Shown: positions 18,917-27,795 of the stretch, one piece after another
How positions within the stretch are numbered: position 1 is the stretch's first letter
Layout of the letters: each line of letters starts with the position of its first letter
Notes under the pieces: generated by a model
Told to the model about the DNA's origin: nothing
Seen by the model: the letters and a program-made list of their open reading frames with translations, nothing else
Databases searched by the model: none
Source of the DNA: Symplocastrum torsivum CPER-KK1
Lineage (GTDB): Bacteria > Cyanobacteriota > Cyanobacteriia > Cyanobacteriales > Coleofasciculaceae
Assembly (NCBI GenBank): GCA_019358875.1
Contig: JAHHIF010000048.1
Coordinates: forward strand, 1-59,010
Direction: 5' to 3'
Length of the DNA stretch: 59,010 nt
Position numbers and translations under genes: made by a program

Positions 18917-19651
18917 TTAGGACTCAGGGAATCTCTCTACACGGGCTTGAGATTGAAGCGTCAACCTACCTTTTTGTATATCAAATCCTTTCAGACGAAG
19001 TGACATCCCTTCTAGTTCAAAGTTGCGTAAATCTAGTAGTTCGTTTGCTCTGTCTAGCAAGGCAGCCGTCAGGTCTGGGGATAACTCTTGCCCTTCAGCA
19101 TATTGAACATCTTCGAGCGATATCTTCTCTCCACCAGGACTTAGACGAGGTACGGTACTGAAGGCAACCTGCTTCGTTTCACCTGTTTCCTTTACAAGGA
19201 TTTCTGCTTTGAGATCAATCTTTTCTTCACCGGGGAGACTAAATTGCACTCGCTGAGTGTTGATGGTCAGTGGTTGACCATTGACATTCACCTCCAGGTT
19301 TTGCAGCTTGTCATGGATGTACTCTGAGTTAAACGCACGCTCCATATCTTGTTCAGTTAGAACGACGTGAGCTTCAGCGTCTGTTGGACGGGTTAGTTCA
19401 ATTTTCCCAAAAGCCGCACTTAGGGGATTGATTGCAATGCTACCTGTTTTGACTTGTAATTCCTCCGCACGAAGGTCTTTCTGCATTACTAGACCTTGAC
19501 CTTCAATCTTGACCGACTCTAATTCTCCTTGAAGCAACTTACCGGGGTCGGTGCGGATATCAACTTCCAGATTTTCTACTTCATCAAGTTGCGTTGATAG
19601 TCCAATTTCTGCGGCTTTACTTAGAGCCTGTTCGCCGATGTCTTGTCCCAC
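18917..19651 (-). CDS. DUF2993 (LmeA-like) protein, copy 2
   Basis: A 244-residue paralogue starting at GTG 19649-19651 with AGGA upstream. It shares ALSKAAEIGLSTQLDEVE, DIRTDPGKLLQGELESVKI, GQGLVMQKDLR and LSPDLTAALLDRANELLDLR with copy 1, at clearly more than half identity by eye. It has no signal peptide. It may be transcribed together with the upstream copy 3, 113 bases away on the same strand. Envelope or membrane-lipid binding is inferred from the LmeA relationship. Confidence 0.8.
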   Translation of the reverse strand: MGQDIGEQALSKAAEIGLSTQLDEVENLEVDIRTDPGKLLQGELESVKIEGQGLVMQKDLRAEELQVKTGSIAINPLSAAFGKIELTRPTDAEAHVVLTEQDMERAFNSEYIHDKLQNLEVNVNGQPLTINTQRVQFSLPGEEKIDLKAEILVKETGETKQVAFSTVPRLSPGGEKISLEDVQYAEGQELSPDLTAALLDRANELLDLRNFELEGMSLRLKGFDIQKGRLTLQSQARVERFPES

Positions 19652-19764
19652 GTCCTATTTCCCTGTTGTCCTGTTATGTATTCCTGACACAAGACAATTT
19701 AGGCGATCGCTTTTTCAAGTTAATCTGTCTGTTGGTATAAGCAAGCCCACAAGGTTACTATGCA

Positions 19765-20508
19765 CTATGAAGGAATCTGACTAATGAGAGCATTAAGCAA
19801 CAATGTAATTTTGTCAGTTTCTACATCCACTTGCTTCAGGTGCAGTGCTATGTCCTCATATTGAAAATCACGCAGTTTCACGAGTTTACTAATCATCATC
19901 AACAAAGCGGCTGTTAGTTCTAGTGGTAAGTCTTTCCCTTCGACGTAATGACCCTGTTCAAAGGCAATGTACTCTCCACCCTCACCAATCCTGAGTGCGA
20001 CCTCAAGTGCTGCCGACTGAACCTTATCTGCCAGATGTGCCAGAAACTCTACCTTAATGACGAATTTGCCATCGCCTGGTAACTTGCACTCTGCGTGTTG
20101 CAAGTCAATCATCATCGCTTGATTCCTGGTTGGAATTTCTATTTGGCGTACCTGATTGCGTAGGTACTCAGAGTTCAAAGCAATGTTGACATCTGCTGTC
20201 GTGAAAACCAAACGAACTGAGGCATTTGTCGGCTGGGTTAGTTCAATTTTGCCTAATGCCGCGCTAAGGAGATTAACCGCAATCTTGCCAATTTTCAGGT
20301 CTAATTCCCCGATACGCAAGTCTTGAGGCGTTACTAAGCCTTCCCCCTGCAACGTCAGTGAATTCAGTTCTCCCTGAATTAGCTGTAGGACTTCACTATT
20401 AATCTTGATGTCTATAGTTTCAGCACTATTTAGCTTGCTAGATACAGCTAGCTCTGCTGCCTTGTTCAGTGCCTGTTCTCCCATTCCTGTATTCTGTTCT
20501 TGCATCAC
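19765..20508 (-). CDS. DUF2993 (LmeA-like) protein, copy 3 (divergent)
   Basis: A 247-residue third paralogue: GMGEQALNKAAELAVSSKLN, then LIQGELNSLTLQGEGLVT, AVNLLSAALGKIELTQPT and LPLELTAALLMMISKLVKLR. It is the most divergent of the three and has lost the STQLDEVE and KTDP blocks. GTG at 20508 and ATG at 20505 both follow a GGAGA. The three copies lie within 6 kb and are split by the kinase and carbonic anhydrase genes. Confidence 0.75.
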   Translation of the reverse strand: MMQEQNTGMGEQALNKAAELAVSSKLNSAETIDIKINSEVLQLIQGELNSLTLQGEGLVTPQDLRIGELDLKIGKIAVNLLSAALGKIELTQPTNASVRLVFTTADVNIALNSEYLRNQVRQIEIPTRNQAMMIDLQHAECKLPGDGKFVIKVEFLAHLADKVQSAALEVALRIGEGGEYIAFEQGHYVEGKDLPLELTAALLMMISKLVKLRDFQYEDIALHLKQVDVETDKITLLLNALISQIPS

Positions 20509-20983
20509 AAAGTCATCTCCGGCGTTGCTCCGACTCTCGTTGAGTGAAGCGTTATGTACTACTTGACGACTAGTTCGCTAGGATTCTATGTCGTCTCTCA
20601 AGCCATAGTTTTTGATAGTTAGTTCTTAGGAAGTTGTAGATGACTTACCTGTCACTTAATCTCAAGAACGCTGCCAATATACTATAATCAATAATCCTTT
20701 GTCTTAGAGGCAAAGTAACAAGAGATACTTCTGTAGTTAATATAGTTCAAACAATCAGCTTTTCTATGGCTAATCAATAAACAAAAAAGCTCCTCTATCT
20801 AGAGAGTTAATCTAAAACTGTAAAAGATTAAAGGTAAAAAAAGTAGACAGTAGCCAAGCCTAGGATTAGGGGAAATTTCAGCAACTTCGAGATGAATCCA
20901 TCAACAGAAGGATGGAGTACCTCGCTCCCTCTGGCAAAGTGGGAAGAGTTGAAATACAAAATATCCTTAAGAGAGCAGTACAC

Positions 20984-22021
20984 ATGGTAGTAACACTTGA
21001 TGATACAAAGCGCATTGCGATCGCTCAAAAACTATCTGACATGAAAGCGATCCAAAACCTAATCATTTCTAGTGAGCAAAAACTAATCGGAAGCATCACT
21101 GACGAAGAGATTAGAAAGCGTCTACAAGACTTCATCCAAGATGACCAGAAGAACATGGGTGTTCTTGATACCGTAATCGTGCAATACGGTGTTCAAGCAG
21201 AACCTAAAGAGTCAGCACAAAAGATGGTAGAGCAAGCTCAGAAGATGATGGAAAGCTCTGAGTTCAGTCCTTATGAGAAGGCAGCTCAGATTGAATTGCT
21301 CAAGCACAAGCAAACGATGAGTGGGCTACTCGTCCATAAGTGTGCTCAGGTTGTCGGCGCTGATGTAATGGCAGCCATCTCCCCCTTAAACGCCGTTAAC
21401 TTTGATAGCCGCGCTCACCAAGAACAATTCAAAGGTATCCTCGAAATTCTCGGTACCCGTGAACTGACTGGGCAAGAGCCAGACCAAGGACTATGGGGAC
21501 GTGTTCAAGATGCCATGGCAGCTTTGTCCGGTGTAGTCGGTAGTGCCGTCACTCGCAGCGATGATGAGATGAGCATCCGCGACCTCATCCGCATGGATCA
21601 TGCCAAGACCAATACCTTGTTCACAGAAATTGCTCAATCTAACGATCCTCAAAAAATCCAAGAGTACTTTGGTCAAATCTACAAAGACCTAAGCGCACAC
21701 GCTGAAGCTGAAGAGCAAGTTGTCTATCCAGCAGTACGTCCTTTCTACGGTCAAGGCGATACTCAGGAGCTGTACGATGAGCAAGCCCAAATGAAGCAGA
21801 TGCTCAAAGAGATTGAGTCATTGAACCCATCTAACATGGATGACTTTAAGTCAAGAGTGAAGAAGCTGATGGATGTAGTTGGCGATCACATTCGTCAAGA
21901 AGAAAGCACCATGTTTAGTGCCATTGGCAGTAACTGTAGCCACGAGCAAGAGAAGCAAATGGCTACTCAGTTCAAAGAAGCTAAGAGCAAGATCCAGCAA
22001 CAAATGGCTGCTTCTAAGTAA
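20984..22021 (+). CDS. Hemerythrin-domain protein, copy A
   Basis: A 345-residue helical protein. Residues about 1-190 form a domain shared with copy B (LAIAQKLSDMKA-like start, then IRKRLQDFIQDDQKNMG and KAAQIELLKHKQTMSGLLVHK). The C-terminal half is a hemerythrin/HHE-type four-helix bundle with IRDLIRMDHAKTNTLF, LSAHAEAEEQVVYPAV and a last helix with HIRQEESTMF, which supply His and Glu ligands for a di-iron site. The ATG at 20984 is preferred because copy B starts at the equivalent Met, and AAGAGAG precedes it. Hemerythrins bind O2, NO or iron. A strong terminator follows. The role here is unproven. Confidence 0.85.
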   Translation: MVVTLDDTKRIAIAQKLSDMKAIQNLIISSEQKLIGSITDEEIRKRLQDFIQDDQKNMGVLDTVIVQYGVQAEPKESAQKMVEQAQKMMESSEFSPYEKAAQIELLKHKQTMSGLLVHKCAQVVGADVMAAISPLNAVNFDSRAHQEQFKGILEILGTRELTGQEPDQGLWGRVQDAMAALSGVVGSAVTRSDDEMSIRDLIRMDHAKTNTLFTEIAQSNDPQKIQEYFGQIYKDLSAHAEAEEQVVYPAVRPFYGQGDTQELYDEQAQMKQMLKEIESLNPSNMDDFKSRVKKLMDVVGDHIRQEESTMFSAIGSNCSHEQEKQMATQFKEAKSKIQQQMAASK

Positions 22022-22084
22022 TATTTCATTCTAGGAGCAAAATCTAAATGGCAAAAAACAGATTAAGCCATTAGATTAATCAAG

Positions 22085-22119
22085 AAAAAAGGAGAGGGCT
22101 ACGTGACCTCTCCTTTTTT
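22085..22119 (+). terminator. Rho-independent terminator after hemerythrin copy A
   Basis: AAAAAAGGAGAGG pairs with CCTCTCCTTTTTT around a nine-base loop, giving a 13-bp stem and a T-run. It lies 63 bases after the stop codon of copy A, so the two hemerythrin genes are separate transcription units. Confidence 0.85.
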
Positions 22120-22335
22120 CTTTGACTACTTAAAGCTCTAAGTTGTACACAAAATTACTTTCCTCCTACTCTACTGGAAAAGCAAGCTCAAGAAGGCAAG
22201 AGTTGCCAAGTCTAAGATTATTAAAAATTTCAACAATTCTGAGTTGAATCCATCAAGAGAAAGATGAAGCCACCCAAATTTCTATGGCAAAGTTAGAAGA
22301 GATAAAAGTTAAGAATCCTTAAGAGAGTAGTACAC

Positions 22336-23367
22336 ATGGTAACAACACTTGATGATACAAAGCGTCTTGCGATCGCACAGAAACTATCTGACATGAAAGC
22401 GATGCAAAACCTAATCATTTCCAGTGAGCAGAAACTAATTGAAGGCATCACTGATGAAGAGATTAGAAAGCGTCTACGGGACTTCATCCAAGATGATCAG
22501 AAGAACATGGGTGTTCTCGATACCGTAATCGTTCAATACGGTGTTCAAGCAGAACCCAAAGAGTCATCGCAGAAGATTGTTGAACAAGCTCAGCAAATGA
22601 TGGATAGTTCTGAGTTTAGTGTTTATGAAAAAGCTGCTCAGCTTGAATTACTCAAGCATAAGCAAACAATGAGCGGAGTACTCGTCCACAAGTGTGCTCA
22701 AGTTGTGGGTGCTGACGTAATGGCAGCCATCTCTCCTTTAAACGCCGTTAACTTCGATAGCCGCGCTCACCAAGAGCAGCTTAAAGGTATCCTAGAGATT
22801 CTCGGTACCCGTGAACTGACGGGACAAGAGCCAGACCAAGGACTATGGGGACGTGTTCAAGATGCCATGGCAGCTTTGTCAGGTGTCGTCGGTAGTGCCG
22901 TTACTCGTAGCGATGATGAGATGAGCATTCGCGACCTTATCCGCATGGATCATGCCAAGGTTAATACTCTATTCGTGGAAGTTCAGGGTACAAACGACCC
23001 TCAAAAACTACAAGAATACTTTGGTCAAATCTACAAAGATTTAACCGCTCATTCCGAAGCTGAAGAGCAAATCGTCTACCCAGCCGTCCGCAGCTACTAT
23101 GCAGACACCCAAGAACTGTATGACGAGCAGGCTGAGATGAAGCAAATGCTCGAAGAGATTAAGTCCATGAACCCCTCCAACATTGATGACTTCAAAGCCA
23201 AAGTCCAGCAGCTAATGAGTGCTGTGCTAAAGCACGTCCAGGAAGAAGAGAACGATATGTTCCCCAAAATCCGCGACAACTTCAGCGACGAACAGCAGAA
23301 GCAAATGGCGACGCAGTTCAAAGAAGCCAAGAGTCGCTTGCAACAAGAAATGGCAGCGTCTAAGTAA
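22336..23367 (+). CDS. Hemerythrin-domain protein, copy B
   Basis: A 343-residue paralogue of copy A with near-identity over the first 230 residues and more change in the C-terminal bundle. The hemerythrin ligands are seen in IRDLIRMDHAKVNTLF, LTAHSEAEEQIVYPAV and HVQEEENDMFPKI. The ATG at 22336 follows AAGAGAG. The upstream 130 bases resemble those of copy A, so the duplication included the control region. It ends at its own terminator at 23441-23469. Confidence 0.85.
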   Translation: MVTTLDDTKRLAIAQKLSDMKAMQNLIISSEQKLIEGITDEEIRKRLRDFIQDDQKNMGVLDTVIVQYGVQAEPKESSQKIVEQAQQMMDSSEFSVYEKAAQLELLKHKQTMSGVLVHKCAQVVGADVMAAISPLNAVNFDSRAHQEQLKGILEILGTRELTGQEPDQGLWGRVQDAMAALSGVVGSAVTRSDDEMSIRDLIRMDHAKVNTLFVEVQGTNDPQKLQEYFGQIYKDLTAHSEAEEQIVYPAVRSYYADTQELYDEQAEMKQMLEEIKSMNPSNIDDFKAKVQQLMSAVLKHVQEEENDMFPKIRDNFSDEQQKQMATQFKEAKSRLQQEMAASK

Positions 23368-23440
23368 TGCATCGCATTCTCCTCGCTACTAAGCTAAGTT
23401 GCCTAAAACACAACAAATAGGCAGATTAGCGAAAACAATC

Positions 23441-23469
23441 AAAAGAGGTCTACCCGACCTCTTTTTTTT
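23441..23469 (+). terminator. Rho-independent terminator after hemerythrin copy B
   Basis: AAAAGAGGTC pairs with GACCTCTTTT around a five-base loop, and the T-run continues to eight Ts. It lies about 75 bases after the stop codon of copy B. Confidence 0.85.
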
Positions 23470-23660
23470 GTGACTATTCAGAGCTAGGCTGTTAAAACTA
23501 AGTTGGTTGATAGACGTAAATCAACTTAGAATATCTAAATCGAGATTTCCCCATTGCCTCCACTGCGAAGGTGAGAATAAAGGGTGCATCAGGTTGTAGT
23601 GGCATAAAGCGTAGATACCGATTTGACTGTTGTTTGGCAAAAAGCAACAGAGGTGAAACC

Positions 23661-24533
23661 ATGAATCCTGATGAACTCTTGCGGAAATATGCGGCAGGAG
23701 AAAGAGATTTTTTTCTTGCTGACTTGAGTGCTGCTCACCTCAAGCACGCTAACCTGAGCGGAGCCGATTTTACTCAAGCCAATCTGAGCGGCGCTAACCT
23801 GTTGCAGGCAAACTTGAGTCGTGCGACGCTCAGTACAGCGGACTTGCGCCAAGCTGATTTGGAAGCTGCAAATCTACAAGGGGCAGACTTAAGCGGTGCT
23901 GATTTGATAGGGACTAACTTGAGTGGCGCTAACCTGAATTTTGCAGGTTTGACTGGCGCAGATTTGAGTGGAGCCATTTTGATGATTGCTGGCTTGATAG
24001 GTGCAGATCTCAATGGAGCTAACCTCAGTGAGGCGAACTTAGTTGGAGCGAATCTGCGAGGAGCAAACCTGATTGGAGCCAATCTGAACAAGACAAATCT
24101 CAGCGAAACTTACTTGCATGAGGCAGACTTGAGCGAGGCTAACTTCAACAATGTCAACTTGCAAAGAAGTTTATATAACGAAAAAACTCTTTTTCCCTTA
24201 GGGTTTGACCCAGTTGAGGCTGGCGCTTACTTGGTAGCTCCTCATGTGTCTCTTGCAGGTTTAAATTTGAGTGGAGTTTACCTTCCTGGAGTTAACTTAC
24301 AGGGGGCAAACCTGAGTCAAATAGACTTGAGTCAGTCAACTTTAATTTGGGCAGACTTGAGTGGCGCGAATTTGACTGGCGCGAATCTAAGTAATGCTAA
24401 CTTGAGTGGTGCTAATTTGAGTGGCGCTAACTTGAGTGGAGTCAATCTTGATGGAGCGAATTTGAGCGGTACAACGATGCCGAATGGTGAGTTGCACAAT
24501 TCCGAGAGAATAGCGCGACAAGCTTGCAATTAG
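23661..24533 (+). CDS. Pentapeptide-repeat protein
   Basis: A 290-residue protein made of A(D/N)Lxx repeats: about 26 units before and 18 units after a non-repeat spacer (near residues 172-195, LYNEKTLFPLGFDPVEAGAY). The repeats would form a right-handed quadrilateral beta-helix. The spacer is common in cyanobacterial members. The start is the ATG at 23661 (MNPDELLRKYAAGERDF) with AGAGGTG upstream; the longer frame from 23571 is not supported. No signal peptide is seen. Function is unknown; some family members mimic DNA or act in membranes. Confidence 0.85.
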   Translation: MNPDELLRKYAAGERDFFLADLSAAHLKHANLSGADFTQANLSGANLLQANLSRATLSTADLRQADLEAANLQGADLSGADLIGTNLSGANLNFAGLTGADLSGAILMIAGLIGADLNGANLSEANLVGANLRGANLIGANLNKTNLSETYLHEADLSEANFNNVNLQRSLYNEKTLFPLGFDPVEAGAYLVAPHVSLAGLNLSGVYLPGVNLQGANLSQIDLSQSTLIWADLSGANLTGANLSNANLSGANLSGANLSGVNLDGANLSGTTMPNGELHNSERIARQACN

Positions 24534-24767
24534 ACATCTTCAGAACTTATAGCAAAAGGCAGAAGGTAAAGGGCAGAGGGCATAAAAGTTTACTAGTACG
24601 TGGTTGTTTTAGCCATTAAATCTGTCCTAATCTTTATAGCGACAGCTATAAGTTTCAGCCTAAGTGCTACAAATGTTGCCTTGAATTCATAACTTTATGA
24701 TGTGCTGCTTTTTGATTCGTAGCCAAATGAATTCTTCTAGCTAGAACATCAGTCAATTAATAAGTAA

Positions 24768-24791
24768 GGACAATCCTCAAGAGAATTGTCC
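24768..24791. repeat. Short hairpin in a gene-free stretch
   Basis: GGACAAT and ATTGTCC form a stem around ten bases. It lies in the 24534-24912 gap, which also contains GGCAGAAGG/GGGCAGAGGG repeats near 24553-24580 and no coding frame. It looks like a dispersed cyanobacterial repeat and is not a terminator, since no T-run follows. Confidence 0.4.
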
Positions 24792-24912
24792 CTACGAAAA
24801 ATCGTTATTTTGATGATTGTTGAAAGCGTTCTAGGCTAACGCCAACGGCACCAGCGAAGCTGCTCGCTTTTCTGCAAGCTTTTTCAAAACTCTACGCCCC
24901 AACACGCCTAGT

Positions 24913-25503
24913 TCAAAATAGGGCTGCTCGTGTTTGGGGTCCAACAATTCCATCTACACGTAAGCCAGACCTCTGCTGAAACTGTCTAACAGCGTTTCGT
25001 GTGTTAGAGCCATAAATTCCATCAGCACCGGAAGATCCAATTGGGATGCCGTAATTATCACGCAAAGCCACTTGAATAGCTCTAGTACCCGCACTATAGC
25101 GAGGGCGAACCCGACCTCCAACTGAAGCAGAACTAACACGGCGTCTAGGAGCATTGCCAACATAACCGACAGCAACATAACGACCTGTTGAAAGCTTGTA
25201 GAACCCGTTTTGAGAACCAACAATAGGCGCAAGTGCAGCTCCATTGCGAACGCAGGTATAAACAGGCGCACCAACGTAAGGGGCTGTCCGAGCATTCAAG
25301 CAACTACCATTTGTCCTCACATAGGCAGCCGCTGCTGGATCTGCTACGTGCAGACTGCTCAACAATACAGTGATGCACACCAAACTTAGCCAAGCGGAAC
25401 TGGGAATTTTATTCCAGTTGAGCGTTAACTCCGGAAGGTCATACTCAATACCGGCTGCTTCTTCATAGGCAGCATACGAATTAGTGTAAGCAAGCGCTTC
25501 CAC
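24913..25503 (-). CDS. Secreted SH3-like / peptidoglycan-binding protein
   Basis: A 196-residue protein. About 40 polar residues precede a hydrophobic segment (WLSLVCITVLLSSLHVADPAAAAY) that acts as a signal or anchor. A bacterial SH3-like region follows (GSCLNARTAPYVGAPVYTCVRNG, then FYKLSTGRYVAVGYVG). The C-terminus is a PG_binding_1 domain (GADGIYGSNTRNAVRQFQ, VDGIVGPQTRAAL). It probably binds the cell wall. It carries no catalytic domain. The long N-terminal extension before the signal segment is common in cyanobacterial homologues. The gene stands alone. Confidence 0.85.
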   Translation of the reverse strand: MEALAYTNSYAAYEEAAGIEYDLPELTLNWNKIPSSAWLSLVCITVLLSSLHVADPAAAAYVRTNGSCLNARTAPYVGAPVYTCVRNGAALAPIVGSQNGFYKLSTGRYVAVGYVGNAPRRRVSSASVGGRVRPRYSAGTRAIQVALRDNYGIPIGSSGADGIYGSNTRNAVRQFQQRSGLRVDGIVGPQTRAALF

Positions 25504-25672
25504 GAGGTTCTCCTTTTTTTACGCAAAATTTAATGATTGACGTTGATTTTTCTCAAAATTACCCTTACTTTGAGAAAATCCCGGTTTGATGAATGCATTA
25601 TAGCCTCAAAGTTTAATTGGGCGACAATAGCGAATAATTAAGAAAAAAAAGCGATCGCCTACGGTTGCTAAC

Positions 25673-26854
25673 TTAACTCAACCTAAAAAATCTGCGGTCA
25701 TACTGCAATACCGCAAGCGATAACGCGCCAGCCACCAGCCCCCAAAACGCTGACCCGATACCGAATAACGTTACGCCGGACGCGGTTACGAGAAACGTCA
25801 CGAGTGCGGGTTCGCGCTCTTTCTCGTGGGTCAGCGCTGCTGCAAGCCCATTGCCAATGGTACCTAAAAGAGCAAGTCCTGCGATCGCAAGCACAAGCTC
25901 CTGAGGGAACGCCGCAAACACTGCACCCACCGTAGCGCCAAACAGCCCGATCACAAGGTAGAAAACCCCAGCGGCAATTGCTGCTACATAACGCTTTGCT
26001 GGATCTTCGTGGGCTTCTCGTCCCATGCAAATAGCGGCTGTGATAGCAGCAAGATTCAAAGCGAATGCACCGAATGGAGCCAACACCAGTGTTGCAACCC
26101 CTGTCCAGCCGATCAGTGGAGAAATGGGTACTGAGTAACCTGAGGCACGCATTACAGCAACCCCAGGTACGTTTTGGGAAGCCATGGTAACCACAAACAG
26201 GGGCAATGCCACGCCAACAAGCGCACCAACCGAAAACTCCGGCAGCGTCAAAACCGGCTCTGCCAGTTGCAGGCGTACTGTGTCAATACGCAGTAGTCCT
26301 TGAATTCCTGCGATAACCATACCTAATATCAATGCAGAAACAACCGCATAGCGAGGCAAGACACGGCGTGCAATCAAGTAGGCGCAGAACATGGCGAACG
26401 TCATCACAAACTGCGTTTTCATGGCGACAAAGACATCAAGCCCGAACCGCAACAGAACGCCAGCCAGCATCCCTGAAGCAATAGACATCGGAATTCGGTT
26501 AATTATGCGCTCGAACCAGCCAGTAAAGCCGCAAAGCGTGATTAACGCTGCTGAGATGAGAAACGCTCCGATAGCTTCTTCCATCGAAACGCCAGCCGCA
26601 GACGTGATTAGCATAGCTGCACCAGGCGTAGACCAAGCGGTTACGACCGGAACCCGGTAACGCAGGGAAAAGATGATGCTCGTCAGCCCCATGCCTAACC
26701 CCAATGCACACATCCATGAGCCAATTTCGGTAGGTGAGGCATTGAGGGCTTGGGCGGCTTGGAAAACAATGACAGCTGAGCTAGTAAATCCCACTAATAC
26801 AGTGACGAAGCCTGCTATGACCGCAGAGGCAGAGAAGTCCTTGAGTAAAGTCAT
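25673..26854 (-). CDS. benE: Benzoate/H+ symporter family protein (BenE)
   Basis: A 393-residue, 11-12 helix membrane protein that matches BenE throughout: an N-terminal FSASAVIAGFVTVLVGFTSS, the conserved STPGAAML motif near residue 75, IPMSIASGMLAGVLLRFGLD, and VVTMASQNVPGVAVMRASGY near 225-245. BenE proteins are proton-coupled aromatic-acid permeases of the APC superfamily. No benzoate degradation gene is in the window, so the substrate is open. Upstream lies a remnant of an AraC-type regulator that could once have controlled it. Confidence 0.85.
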   Translation of the reverse strand: MTLLKDFSASAVIAGFVTVLVGFTSSAVIVFQAAQALNASPTEIGSWMCALGLGMGLTSIIFSLRYRVPVVTAWSTPGAAMLITSAAGVSMEEAIGAFLISAALITLCGFTGWFERIINRIPMSIASGMLAGVLLRFGLDVFVAMKTQFVMTFAMFCAYLIARRVLPRYAVVSALILGMVIAGIQGLLRIDTVRLQLAEPVLTLPEFSVGALVGVALPLFVVTMASQNVPGVAVMRASGYSVPISPLIGWTGVATLVLAPFGAFALNLAAITAAICMGREAHEDPAKRYVAAIAAGVFYLVIGLFGATVGAVFAAFPQELVLAIAGLALLGTIGNGLAAALTHEKEREPALVTFLVTASGVTLFGIGSAFWGLVAGALSLAVLQYDRRFFRLS

Positions 26855-26928
26855 GCGCGTGCCGAAGATCGAGAATTTCGGGTAGAGGAGTGGATTGTAG
26901 ATAGAATCAAGGCTATGGGCGCTGAGGC

Positions 26929-27084
26929 TTAACCGTATTGGATAAAATTGCTCTTCTGATATTGCCCTGGAGTAATCCTACAAGCTCGTCTAAAGCTTCG
27001 GTTCAAGTGGCTTTGGTCATAGAATCCGTTTTCCACAGCAATTTCAGAGAGTGACTTTAAGGTTCGTAGCGATCGCACTAACGC
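26929..27084 (-). pseudogene. AraC-family regulator, C-terminal HTH remnant
   Basis: The minus strand reads ALVRSLRTLKSLSEIAVE, then NGFYDQSHLNRSFRRACRIT and PGQYQKSNFIQYG before a TAA at 26929. This is the second helix-turn-helix of an AraC protein (the GFxDxSHLxRxFRRxxGxTPxxY consensus). A TAG stops the frame just before it and the rest of the protein is missing. It sits upstream of benE on the same strand. Confidence 0.75.
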
Positions 27085-27320
27085 CTAAACTGCCATAGCA
27101 AAGAATTCAAATCCATACTCTTACTTACACTTAATTTCAACAAAATTAGCTGCCCCTTATACTTAACAGCCAGCGTTTGGCTATCTGGAGTCAACCCAAG
27201 CGCTGAGATATGCAATCTGCTTGGCAGCAGTAGGAGGCAGCACAAACCTGGTATGAATGTTAAGCAAAAAGCAGATGTTGAGTTAGCGAAGGAAAGCCCA
27301 CCGATAAGATATGCGATCAC
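27078..27320 (-). pseudogene. Possible WD40-protein C-terminal remnant
   Basis: An 80-codon frame. The second half (ISALGLTPDSQTLAV and KGQLILLKLS) looks like the last blade of a WD40 propeller, while the first half has no repeat. The frame overlaps the AraC remnant by a few bases. It is probably not translated. The evidence is weak and rests on the TPDSQTLAV motif. Confidence 0.3.
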
Positions 27321-27415
27321 TAGGTCTAGTGGATTACAAGCTAGAGTAGTACAAATTACCGCTTTTGCGCTAAAATCCTATGCCTAAGTAAAACCTGCTA
27401 ACCGGAAGTGCCTCA

Positions 27416-27730
27416 TTGAACCATTACCTTACTGGTATAAACTCTCTACGTCTGCCCTCCAAGTCAAACAGAGAATCCACTGCAATTTCTCTATTTTCGG
27501 GGGGGGGAGGGCTTGACTTAGGTCTGTCACTAGCAGGATTTAACTTTAAGTATGCTAACGATGAGGTTCAGTATTATTGTGACACTATCTCACATAACTT
27601 TTCTGATTGTGTAGCAGAAGCAAAAGATGTAAAGGATTTGAAAGGTCAAGAGATTAAAGAACTCATTCAGTCTGAAACTGTGAGTCTTATAGCTGGAGGT
27701 GTTGAACTAGAGATTCACAATGCGAACTGA
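27416..27730 (+). pseudogene. Truncated C5 cytosine DNA methyltransferase
   Basis: The 104-residue frame starts as a Dcm-type enzyme: AISLFSGGGGLDLGLSLAGF is the AdoMet-binding motif I, followed by the DxVxxYCDTISHNF block and LIAGG, which normally runs into the catalytic PCQ loop. After IAGG the sequence changes to VELEIHNAN and stops, so the catalytic Cys and the target-recognition part are gone. A run of nine G bases (27499-27507) encodes the glycines of motif I. It cannot methylate DNA. Confidence 0.7.
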
Positions 27731-27795
27731 GTCTCAACACCCCACAGATAAGCTTGCGGCTGCGCCCTAACCGATGACTTTTGTCTCTCCAACTC

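Noticed and set aside
23774..24091. Minus-strand frame of 105 codons opposite the pentapeptide gene
   Set aside because: It is a regular shadow of the repeated plus-strand codons (LAPxKxAP) and not a protein family.
27499..27507. Run of nine G as a phase-variation switch
   Set aside because: The gene is truncated before its catalytic motif, so switching would have no enzyme to control.
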